From: Cellulomonas dongxiuzhuiae
Lineage (GTDB): Bacteria; Actinomycetota; Actinomycetes; Actinomycetales; Cellulomonadaceae
NCBI RefSeq assembly: GCF_018623035.1
Contig: NZ_CP076023.1
Span: forward strand, 930,001 to 994,000
Direction: 5' to 3'
DNA length: 64,000 bases
Position numbers and translations under genes: made by a program. Positions 45,694 through 57,042 of the stretch are shown one piece after another. The first letter of the stretch is position 1. The number at the start of each line of letters is the position of its first letter. The notes beneath the pieces were generated by a model. That model did no database searches. It was not told where the DNA came from and saw only the letters and a program-made list of their open reading frames with translations.

Positions 45694-46775
45694 GCCGCCT
45701 CGCGGCCGTCCTGCGTGGGCAGCGACGCGAGGACCTCGGCACGGGGCAGCGGCGCGAGGAGCGTGTCGAGGAGCGCGTCGCCGAGATCGGCGGCTGCTGC
45801 GCTCGACGGGACGACCCGGTGCCCGTGCTCCGCGAGCCACGGCGCGAGTCCCGTCTGGTCCGTCGTCACGACGGTGCACCCGTGCTCCAGCGCCTCGACG
45901 ATCGGCAGCCCGACCTGCTCGCGCCACGTCGGTGACGCCTGCGACGGCAGGACGAGGACCGAGGCCGCCCGCAGCTCGGCATGGATCTGCTCCCGCGGTG
46001 GGTCGACGACGACGCGCACCCGGTCGTCCGTGGCGGCGAGCGCGCGTACCTCGCCCTCGAGCTGGCCCTTGCCGACGCAGGTGAGCGTCGTCCCGGGATG
46101 CTCCGCGAGCGCCGGCCACGCCTCGAGCAGCACCGCAAGCCCCTTGCGCTCGACGAACGCGCCCAGGAACAGGATCCGTCCGGGGTCCGGCGCGGCGGTC
46201 GGGCAGGAGCACGGCGTCGGCAGGGCGGGGATGGTGCGTGTCTCCTGGTGCCGGGACGGCGGCCCGTAGAGCGCGTGATACGTCGCCGCCGCCTGCGGCG
46301 TGCCGAACACGAGGCGGTCGACCCGACGCACGACCCGGGACGACATCCACCACTTGGCGCGGAAGGTCACCTGCTCGCGGACCGACCGCGGCTGGTACTC
46401 CTCGCGCGGGTCGTTGTTGCCGATGGCGTACGACACGACGCGCGGGAGCGGCCGGCGTCGGACGACGCGTCGCAGGCGGAGGGCCGTCAGGCACGTCGCT
46501 GCCCGCACGATGCCGGCGAGGAAGGCCGGCTCGGTGATCTCGAGAACCGCGACGTCCGAGCGCCAGAGCAGGCGTGCGGCGTCGAGGGTGCTCGCGCGCC
46601 GGGCGTCGAGCCGCTCGGCGAGCTGGACGTCGAAGTCGTACCGCGGGGCGGCGTAGAGCAGGCTGAGCCGCGGGTCCGCGGCCTGCCGCTCGAGGTGCGC
46701 GGTCCGGGCCTGCTCGTAGAGCTGGACGTGGGCGCGCAGCGGCGCGCGGGCGCGCCCCGGCGCGTCGACGGTCAC
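45651..46775 (-). CDS. Glycosyltransferase family 4
   Basis: A 374-residue GT-B enzyme. The C-domain is clear: I-L-F-L-G-A-F-V-E-R-K-G-L, then V-L-P-S-Q-A-S-P-T-W-R-E-Q-V-G-L-P-I-V-E-A-L-E-H-G-C-T-V-V-T-T-D with the E-x7-E pattern. The N-half includes Y-A-I-G-N-N-D-P-R-E, typical of some EPS GT4s. GTG start overlapping the stop of the tyrosine kinase gene by 4 nt, so both are in one minus-strand transcript. Confidence 0.9.
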   Translation of the reverse strand: MTVDAPGRARAPLRAHVQLYEQARTAHLERQAADPRLSLLYAAPRYDFDVQLAERLDARRASTLDAARLLWRSDVAVLEITEPAFLAGIVRAATCLTALRLRRVVRRRPLPRVVSYAIGNNDPREEYQPRSVREQVTFRAKWWMSSRVVRRVDRLVFGTPQAAATYHALYGPPSRHQETRTIPALPTPCSCPTAAPDPGRILFLGAFVERKGLAVLLEAWPALAEHPGTTLTCVGKGQLEGEVRALAATDDRVRVVVDPPREQIHAELRAASVLVLPSQASPTWREQVGLPIVEALEHGCTVVTTDQTGLAPWLAEHGHRVVPSSAAAADLGDALLDTLLAPLPRAEVLASLPTQDGREAAHAWMFADSDSGRG

Positions 46776-48580
46776 CGTGCGCCGCTCGCCCGCACTGCTG
46801 TGGCCTCGTCGGTCGCCTCGGGACGCACGTCCGGGCCGCGGGGGCCGTGAGGCGCCTCGGTCGCACCGGCAGGCGCGTGCTCGGCTGCGTCGGAGGCTGG
46901 GGAGTCGTGCTCCGCGATCTCTGCGGGACGGTCGACCGGCGCCCCGTCGTGGACGGCGGCGGCGTGCGGTCCGGAGGCCGCGTCGGACGGGGGCGTCTCG
47001 GACGCCCGCGACGGCATGTCCTCCCCGGTGGGGCCGGGCGGCTCTGCCCCGACGTCCGACGTGCGCTCGCCGGCTTCCCCGGCCGTGGTCGCGGTGGCCG
47101 GTCCCGTGGCTGCGCGACCCGCGGCCGCCGGGTCGGCGAGCGCGGGATCGTCGGCGGCGGCACCGGGAGCTGCCTGCGCGGCGGAGCGGCGACGAACCGC
47201 GGAGCCGCGCCGCATGCCGCGGCGGTGCGCCGGTGCGAGCGGGAACGCGTTGCCGTACGTCGCGCCCGTGCCGTCATCCGTCCAGTTCGTCGCGACGAGC
47301 CCGAGGCAGGTCGCCCCCACGCGCTCGAGCGCGGCCAGCGCGCTGCGCAGCTGCTGGCGGCGCGTCGACCGGAGGCGGGTGACGAGCAGGACGCCGTCGC
47401 TGCGGCGCCCGAGCAGGGTCGCGTCGACGACGGGGAGCACCGGGGCCGCGTCGATGACGACGAGGTCGTACTCCCGTGCGGCCTCCTCGAGCAGCGTGTG
47501 CATCGCCGGGGAGTCGAGGAGCTGGCTGGGGTTCGGGGGCCGGTCGCCGGCCGTCAGGACGTGGAGGTTCGGCATCCCCCACGTCTGGACGACGTCGTCG
47601 AGACGGGCGCGCCCGATGAGGACCGTCGTGAGGCCTGCACCGCCCTCGAGGCCCAGGGCCTCGGCGATCGCCGGCATCCGCAGGTCGCCGTCGACGAGGA
47701 GCACCCGCGCGCCCTTCTCTGCCACGGCCGACGCGAGGTTCACCGACGTCGACGTCTTGCCCTCACGCGCCATGGCGGAGGTGACGACGATGGTGCGCAG
47801 GCGTCGACCCGTCTCGAGGTACTGCAGGTTCACCTGCAGGCGCCGGAACGCCTCGGCCCGAGGCGTTCCCGGCTCGGTCCGGACCGTGGTGTACGCGGCG
47901 CGGGCCGACCGGGTGCGCACGATCGTCCCGAGGACGGGCAGACCGCTGACCTTCTCGACGTCGGCGCGCGTGCGCAGCCGGGTGTCGAGGAGGGTGAGCA
48001 GGAGAGCGAGCGCGACACCCAGCAGGGCACCGGCGGCGATGCCCGACGCCGTGAGGAACCGGGTGTTCGGCTCGAAGGGCACCGCGGGCGCCACCGCGGG
48101 GGCGACCAGGCTGAGCTGGATCGCGCTCTCGCCGGCCTGGGTCCGCGGCGAGAGGCCCTGGACGGTGACCGCCAGCTGGCGCGCGACGGCGTTCGAGATC
48201 GTCGCCGCGGCCTGCGGGTCGGGGCCGGTCGTCGAGATCTCCAGGATGACCGTGTTGAGCGGGTTGTCGGCGGTGACGCGCTTGCTGAGCTCCTTCGCCG
48301 TCGTGTCGAGGTCGAGCTCGGCGATCACGGGGTCGAGGACGGCCGGCATGCTGGCGAGCCGGCCGAACGACGTCACCGAGTTCTGGACGAACGTCGAGCC
48401 CTGGACGAGCTCCCCGGCGGACTCGGCCTCGGTGACCGAGGCGAAGACGCTCGCCGAGGCACGGTAGGCGGGCGTGATCGACTGGGCGTAGGCCCAGGCG
48501 AGCGCTCCGCCGACGACCGCGAGCACGGCGATGACGAGCCACCGCTTTCGCAGGGCCAGCAGGTACTCGTCGAGCTCCAT
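46772..48580 (-). CDS. Wzz-domain / BY-kinase polysaccharide chain-length protein
   Basis: A 602-residue fused co-polymerase and tyrosine kinase. Wzz part: helix 1 (about 15-30), extracytoplasmic region (31-172), helix 2 (about 177-198). Kinase part (about 205-430): Walker A S-A-M-A-R-E-G-K-T-S-T (268-277), Walker A' L-L-V-D-G-D-L-R (294-301), Walker B L-V-V-I-D-A-A (373-379). The usual C-terminal tyrosine cluster is missing: after Tyr442 the ~155-residue tail has none and is Ala/Pro/Glu-rich. The ATG at 48580 has GAGGAG upstream. It should control EPS chain length with Wzy. Confidence 0.92.
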   Translation of the reverse strand: MELDEYLLALRKRWLVIAVLAVVGGALAWAYAQSITPAYRASASVFASVTEAESAGELVQGSTFVQNSVTSFGRLASMPAVLDPVIAELDLDTTAKELSKRVTADNPLNTVILEISTTGPDPQAAATISNAVARQLAVTVQGLSPRTQAGESAIQLSLVAPAVAPAVPFEPNTRFLTASGIAAGALLGVALALLLTLLDTRLRTRADVEKVSGLPVLGTIVRTRSARAAYTTVRTEPGTPRAEAFRRLQVNLQYLETGRRLRTIVVTSAMAREGKTSTSVNLASAVAEKGARVLLVDGDLRMPAIAEALGLEGGAGLTTVLIGRARLDDVVQTWGMPNLHVLTAGDRPPNPSQLLDSPAMHTLLEEAAREYDLVVIDAAPVLPVVDATLLGRRSDGVLLVTRLRSTRRQQLRSALAALERVGATCLGLVATNWTDDGTGATYGNAFPLAPAHRRGMRRGSAVRRRSAAQAAPGAAADDPALADPAAAGRAATGPATATTAGEAGERTSDVGAEPPGPTGEDMPSRASETPPSDAASGPHAAAVHDGAPVDRPAEIAEHDSPASDAAEHAPAGATEAPHGPRGPDVRPEATDEATAVRASGAR

Positions 48581-48639
48581 GCGGTGACGCTCCTCACGCA
48601 AGACCGAGCTCCGATCGTCTCACGTGCCATGCGGGCCCA

Positions 48640-48656
48640 CGGGCGTTATGCGCCCG
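48640..48656 (-). terminator. Hairpin between the beta-helix gene and the kinase gene
   Basis: CGGGCG (48640-48645) pairs with CGCCCG (48651-48656) around a 5-nt loop. It lies in the 135-nt gap downstream of the beta-helix gene stop. That gap also holds TTTACCCGGGGTGAT, a relative of the CGGGTGAA motif. Confidence 0.4.
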
Positions 48657-48715
48657 AACGGGTGGTTTACCCGGGGTGATATCGGACGAAAGCACCTCCC
48701 CGGGTCACCGGGCGT

Positions 48716-51352
48716 TCAGCCGCGTGCTGCCTCGATCGGGCCGAGCCCCTTCCATCCGGACGAGACGCCGAGGGCGGCCGCGACGTCGTCGGTCACGCTG
48801 ACCGGGACGCCCTGCGCACCGGAACGTCCGGTGGAGTTGAGCGCGAGGTCGGAGCCGACGACCGCCGCGCCCTCGACGAGCTTGGACGAGTCGTCGTTGC
48901 CGGTGGCGGACTGGAAGTCGCTGAGCGTCGTGTACGACACGAGCTGCGGCCCCGCTGCCCACTGCACGAGACGTGGCGGGTTGCTCGCGGACGAACGGTG
49001 GTAGAGGTTCCCGGCGAGGTTGATCCCGAGGTCCTTGGCATAGCTCTTCTGGGTGAAGTCGTGCACCTGGACGGCTGCGGTCGAGCCGTTGGCCGCGCCG
49101 AGGACGTTGTTCCGCACGTTGATCGTGCGCAGCAGCCACGGCACGCCGGCGGTGCTGCCGCGGCGCTCGTCCTGCAGCATCCGGATCGCATAGCCGCGGT
49201 TGCCGGTGATCGTGTTGTTGGAGACCTCGATCGTCCCGGAGTCGAAGATCTTCAGACCGGACTCCCCGTTGCCGTCCAGGTAGTTGCCGGCCACGACGAT
49301 GTTCTCGCTCAGCTCGATCTCGACGCCGTCGACCCCGTTCCCGACGACGGTGTTGTGCACGACCCGGGAGTTGCGCATGTCGACGTCGAACCACAGGCCC
49401 CGGGTGACGTTCGAGTCGAAGACCGAGCGCTCCACGGTGACGTTCGTCGAGTTGTGCAGCTTCGCGCCACCGGAGGCGGGCTCGGCCTTGAAGCGCTCGG
49501 AGTTGTTGCGGGCGAAGACCGACTCCGAGATCGTGAGGTCGTCGGCCTTGCTGGCGACGAGCCCGAGCAGGCCGTTGTCCTCGACGGTGAGACGCGAGAA
49601 CGCAGCGCCCTTGGCCCACACGTAGATCCCGATGCTCGCGTTGTCGCGGACGACGAGGTTCTCGAGCGTGATATCGGGGACCTCGGCGCTGACGACACCG
49701 AGCACAGCGGCGTGGTCGCCGTAGCGCTGCACGCCGATGCCGCGCACGGTGGTGCCCGCGCCCTGGATCTGGATGGCCTTCTTCAGGGCGCTCGCGCGCA
49801 CCTCCTTGTTGCTGGGGTCCGTGCCGATGACGAGCCGGTTGGCGCCCCGGTCGACGTAGAACGTCCCTGCGGTGACGGCGCCCGCGGAGCCGACCTGGGT
49901 CAGCTCGGTCCCGCCGACCCAGACCTGGTCGGGGTGGCCCGCCATGGGGTACGCCGGGTCGACGTAGCGGCTCGACTCGTCCTGGTTCGCGCTGAGGGAG
50001 ACGCGGGTGTCGAAGTCGACGTCCCAGCCTCCGACGGACCAGGTGCTGCCCGACTTCTGCCAGCCGGACACGACGCGCGAGCCGTCGAACCAGACGGCCT
50101 CGTTCGGCGCGGACTGGATGGTCAGGGCCCGGTAGAAGGGCACCTGGACGCTCTCGTGGTAGGTGCCTGCGTGCAGGACGACGGTCGCGCCGTTGGGCGC
50201 CTTCGCCAGCGCGGTCGCCGCGCTGCCGTAGGGGGAGGCGGCCGAGCCGTCTCCCTTGGCGTCGCCGCGCGGCTCGACGTGCACCGCGTTCGCCGGGACG
50301 GGGTAGGAGGTCGTGCCGACGGCTGCGGCGCCGTGGGCGGTGGCCGAGGCCTGCGTCGGGACGGGGGCCGCGGTGGCGGTGGGCTTCGGCGTGGCCGACG
50401 CCGTGGGCTTCGCCGTGGGGCTCGCGGTGGCGGTCGGCCGGGGTGTGCTGGTCGCCCTGGGCGTGGCGCTGGCCGACGCCGTCGGCGTGGCCGACGGCGT
50501 CGCGGTCACCGGCACGAGGGCGCGGGTCAGGAGGTCGTCGAAGCGCAGTCCGGTCGCAGCCGTCCCCCCGGACAGCCCGCCGCGCACCGACGCCGTGCCG
50601 GCCTTCGAGATCCGCTGCGAGCTCGCGTCCTCGGCGCGCACCTGCCAGGCGGGAGCGGTCGTGCCGACGGGCCACGCGCGTGCCGCGACGGAGACCGGTG
50701 AGCTGCCGGTGACCTGGAGCTCGAACCGGAACGCCGTCGAGGCGGACGTGGCGCGCTGCGGCAGGAGCCTGTCCGCGACGAGCACCGTGTCACCGCCGTT
50801 GGCACGCTCGAGCTTGAGGCTGACCTTGTTGTCCTTGCCGAACCGCAGCGTCCCCCGGTACCCGGCGGACGAGCCCGAGCCGCGCAGTTGGAGGGTGGTG
50901 GATGCACCGTTGCCGGCCGTCGGCAGCTTGTCGACCGAGACGGTGACGGCCGAACGGGCGTCGGCGACCGAGGTGCCGGAGGCGACCACCTGGCCGGTGC
51001 GGCCGGGGGCGAGCCACATCTCGCCGCGACCGGAGGCGACGGACGCGCCGACCGAGCTCTCCGCCGCGTACGTCTGGCCGCTCGTCGCGGTGCCCCAGCC
51101 CGCGGCGACGGTCCGCGAGAAGGTGTCCTGCACGACCGTCGCCCCGAGCTGGTAGCTCGTCGCCGCCGAGGCGCCCTGGCCCGAGGCGACGAGGGTGCCG
51201 AGGCCGAAGGCCGCCGTGACGCCCAGCGCGACGGTCTGCCGGAGGCGGCCGCGACGCGGCGCGGCGCGGCGCGAACCGGACCTCTCCGGACGGCTCTGTG
51301 CGCGGACCGGACGTCGGGCGTGACGCCCGGCGGGCTGCGAGTGTGCGGCCAT
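48716..51352 (-). CDS. Secreted right-handed beta-helix protein, putative polysaccharide lyase/hydrolase
   Basis: An 878-residue exported protein. A long Arg-rich n-region precedes the signal helix and an A-S-A cleavage site near residue 63. Residues 71-279 form the same ~200-residue module seen twice in the giant LamG/PKD protein (D-T-F-S-R-T-V-A-A-G-W-G start). A Thr/Pro/Ala linker (about 280-335) leads to a parallel beta-helix (about 345-800) with D-G-S-A-A-S-P-Y-G-S and many N-N-x-x-x-G-N turns, as in pectate-lyase-like enzymes (DUF1565/PL9 type). Start ATG at 51352 with GGAGG 6 nt upstream. It probably acts on the locally made EPS; catalytic residues were not identified. Confidence 0.85.
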   Translation of the reverse strand: MAAHSQPAGRHARRPVRAQSRPERSGSRRAAPRRGRLRQTVALGVTAAFGLGTLVASGQGASAATSYQLGATVVQDTFSRTVAAGWGTATSGQTYAAESSVGASVASGRGEMWLAPGRTGQVVASGTSVADARSAVTVSVDKLPTAGNGASTTLQLRGSGSSAGYRGTLRFGKDNKVSLKLERANGGDTVLVADRLLPQRATSASTAFRFELQVTGSSPVSVAARAWPVGTTAPAWQVRAEDASSQRISKAGTASVRGGLSGGTAATGLRFDDLLTRALVPVTATPSATPTASASATPRATSTPRPTATASPTAKPTASATPKPTATAAPVPTQASATAHGAAAVGTTSYPVPANAVHVEPRGDAKGDGSAASPYGSAATALAKAPNGATVVLHAGTYHESVQVPFYRALTIQSAPNEAVWFDGSRVVSGWQKSGSTWSVGGWDVDFDTRVSLSANQDESSRYVDPAYPMAGHPDQVWVGGTELTQVGSAGAVTAGTFYVDRGANRLVIGTDPSNKEVRASALKKAIQIQGAGTTVRGIGVQRYGDHAAVLGVVSAEVPDITLENLVVRDNASIGIYVWAKGAAFSRLTVEDNGLLGLVASKADDLTISESVFARNNSERFKAEPASGGAKLHNSTNVTVERSVFDSNVTRGLWFDVDMRNSRVVHNTVVGNGVDGVEIELSENIVVAGNYLDGNGESGLKIFDSGTIEVSNNTITGNRGYAIRMLQDERRGSTAGVPWLLRTINVRNNVLGAANGSTAAVQVHDFTQKSYAKDLGINLAGNLYHRSSASNPPRLVQWAAGPQLVSYTTLSDFQSATGNDDSSKLVEGAAVVGSDLALNSTGRSGAQGVPVSVTDDVAAALGVSSGWKGLGPIEAARG

Positions 51353-51880
51353 AGGGGTCCTCCGGGGAAAGAAGAGACTGTCCAGGGAGCCGATCGGGTG
51401 AACGACGCGTTGAGCCTCGTGCCTACTGGTCGGTGAGTGTTCCACAGGACTCACGGCGCTCCACAAGGCCTGATATCGCCTGTGGACCGGGATCCGGGGG
51501 TAGGAGAGGGTCGTCGAGGACAGCCGCCCCGGACGTCGTCGTGCGCTCTGGGGCGGCCGGGCGTCGTGCCCGCCCTCACTCGCACGGGTGGTACGGGTCA
51601 CGCGCGATGGCGCAGGTCAACGGCAGTCCTGTGACCACCGCTCGCCGCCCGGGCCGTCGTCCCGGCCCGGCGGTGCCCGAGTTCTGTACGTCTGTCCAAT
51701 TTGGACGCGAGCAGAACTGGACATATGTCTGCGTCCCAGATGGTGGACGCCACGATGTGACCTACCTCACACATGCACAGACGGCGCAATGTGGGGCAAC
51801 GAGGGGCACTCGTACGGGTGAAAAATTGTGCGCCCGGCACGCGGTGCGCCCGCTCGTCGTCGGCATTCCGGAGCGACGAG
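51353..51880. other. Gene-free junction region with several dyads
   Basis: About 530 nt with no convincing gene; the part 51680-51840 is much less GC-rich than the rest. It holds CGGGTGAA at 51395 and 51815. Three TCCACA-type sites lie 19 nt apart (51441, 51460 and inverted at 51479). GTCCAA-T-TTGGAC (51694-51706), GACATATGTC (51720-51729) and a CRP-type site (51756-51771) complete it. It separates the EPS locus from a truncated mannosyltransferase gene. Confidence 0.6.
51756..51771. promoter_or_regulatory. Perfect CRP/GlxR-type binding site
   Basis: TGTGACCTACCTCACA fits TGTGA-N6-TCACA exactly and also the corynebacterial GlxR consensus with TA at the centre. It lies about 400 nt upstream of the beta-helix gene (minus strand) and inside the 3' fringe of the truncated mannosyltransferase frame. 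It suggests cAMP-dependent control at this edge of the EPS locus. Confidence 0.65.
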
Positions 51881-51881
51881 C

Positions 51882-52307
51882 CGGGATGCCCGTGGCGACC
51901 ACCGGGGCGCCCGTGAGCTCGGACAGGCCGCGGACCAGCAGGGGGAAGAGGGGGAAGAAGGCGGCCGTGGACAGGTGCCCCTGGCCCGGCTCGGGGATGG
52001 CGTCGGGGTAGCCCTGCTCGGCGATCGCGACGTAGAACGGTCCGTCCCACGGTGCGAAGGCGCGCGACCGGTCGAGGTCCTGCTGGCGGGTGGCGACCGC
52101 GATCGCGCCCAGCACCGCGACGCGCGACACCAGGTACGCGACGACCAGGACGGCGCTGCGGCGGACGAGGTCGCGGCGCGAGACCGGTGCGGCGTCGCCG
52201 CGCGCCACCGGTGCTGCGCGGACGAGGGTGGTGTCACCTCGTGGCTCGTCCGGGAGCGAGCCGCTCTCCGCGGCGAGGCGCACCCCTCTCAGCAGCTGCG
52301 CGAACAT
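51882..52307 (-). pseudogene. Truncated PIG-V-like mannosyltransferase (5' fragment)
   Basis: The first ~142 residues look like a normal GPI-mannosyltransferase-2/PIG-V-type membrane glycosyltransferase. There is a helix near 50-72, then R-A-F-A-P-W-D-G-P-F-Y-V-A-I-A-E-Q-G-Y-P and L-S-T-A-A-F-F-P-L-F-P-L-L-V-R. After V-V-A-T-G-I (about 51882) the frame continues to 51762, but the sequence turns Arg/Ser/Cys-rich and unrelated. The family is usually about 400 residues, so roughly two thirds are missing. ATG at 52307 with GGGGGAA upstream. The break coincides with the start of the AT-richer junction region. Confidence 0.7.
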
Positions 52308-52671
52308 CGTTCCCCCGGGTCGTGCGTCCTCGTGGTCGGGCCCACGTGCGGCGGCCCGGGTCGGGCGGCGGCTCAGGGGTCGGCGTCCGCGGGCACGGTG
52401 TCGGTGCGCCCGGCCCGGCGCAGCGCCGGTGTCGAGGTGCGCGGCGGCGGCAGCAGCGACGTGCCACCGCGTCCCGTGCGCTCGCGCACCGCATCCCCCA
52501 CCCCCCGGTCGGGACGAGACCGGGCAACCCGGTCGATGCAGACTGGCAGGGGGTGGCCGGCGCGCGCACCCACGCCCCGGGTGAAACCGGCGTCACCGTC
52601 GCCATCCCCGTGCCTCCGTAGAATGGAGGTGCTGCCGCATCACCCCCCGAGCCCTCGGGAGGGTGGACATC
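52308..52671. other. Divergent promoter gap between the truncated gene and mfd
   Basis: 364 nt without a supported gene. It carries CGGGTGAA (52578-52585) inside a GGTGA-N8-TCACC dyad, and the mfd -10 (TAGAAT, 52619-52624). A 66-codon minus-strand frame (52373-52573) has no recognisable features. Confidence 0.5.
52619..52624 (+). promoter_or_regulatory. Candidate -10 box for mfd
   Basis: TAGAAT matches TANNNT and gives a leader of about 40 nt before the ATG at 52672. Confidence 0.45.
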
Positions 52672-56331
<3,660 letters not shown>

Positions 56332-56432
56332 CACGCGGCCCCGTCGCGCCGGATGGGCCGGGTGACGGCGAGCGCGCGACCAGGGCCTACGATGGCGGCC
56401 GACCCCTACGGAACGTGAGCGGGAGGCCCCTG

Positions 56433-57029
56433 GTGGCAGTGCGACGGACGCGAGGACGCGTACGGGTGGTGGCGGCGGTGGTCGCGGCGGGCGGTCTGCT
56501 CGCGGGGTGCTCGGGTCAACCGGGTGCCGCGGCGGTCGTCGACGGCCGCACGATCACGACGGCCGAGCTCGCGGCGACGCACGAGGAGCTCGCCCCCATC
56601 TACAACGGTGCGCGCGCGCAGGACGTCCTCGGGGTGCTGATCACCGAGCCGTTCGCCGCCGAGGTGGCGGCCGAGGCCGGTGTGGGCGTCAACGACGAGC
56701 AGGCGCTCGCGCTGCTGCGGACCGTCGCGGTGCAGGCCCTCGGCGAGGAGGAGGGCGCGGAGCTCGAGTTCGGGCCCGGCGCGGTCGCCATCGGGCGCTA
56801 CTCGCTGGTGACGAGCGCGCTGCAGGACCTCGCGGACCCGCAGGCTGCCGCCACCGAGTACCAGGAGCGCGTCGCCGCGGCCGACATCGAGGTCAACCCC
56901 CGGTTCGGCGACTTCACCGACGACCTCGTCGTGGCACCACCCACGACGCCGTCGTGGGTGGTCCCCCCGGGCGGTCGTGACGCGGCACCGGTTGACGCGA
57001 CGCCCGCGCCTGCCCCGACGCCCAAGTGA
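56433..57029 (+). CDS. Lipoprotein with SurA-N-like domain
   Basis: A 198-residue lipoprotein. The signal peptide ends in the lipobox L-L-A-G-C (Cys26). The following A-A-V-V-D-G-R-T-I-T-T-A-E-L resembles the SurA N-terminal chaperone motif, but no parvulin (PPIase) domain follows. The rest is helical with a Pro/Thr-rich tail. The GTG at 56433 is chosen for GGGAGG 6 nt upstream. It lies between mfd and mazG, as in several Micrococcales. Probable surface chaperone; the substrate is unknown. Confidence 0.8.
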   Translation: MAVRRTRGRVRVVAAVVAAGGLLAGCSGQPGAAAVVDGRTITTAELAATHEELAPIYNGARAQDVLGVLITEPFAAEVAAEAGVGVNDEQALALLRTVAVQALGEEEGAELEFGPGAVAIGRYSLVTSALQDLADPQAAATEYQERVAAADIEVNPRFGDFTDDLVVAPPTTPSWVVPPGGRDAAPVDATPAPAPTPK

Positions 57030-57042
57030 CACCCTGACGGAC

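Noticed and set aside
51433..52011. A 192-codon plus-strand frame across the junction region, with several Cys and Trp
   Set aside because: It has no family resemblance, runs antisense into the truncated mannosyltransferase, and is mostly intergenic regulatory-looking DNA.
52373..52573. A 66-codon minus-strand frame upstream of mfd
   Set aside because: No ribosome binding site, no recognisable domain and Arg/Pro-rich composition typical of random GC-rich frames.
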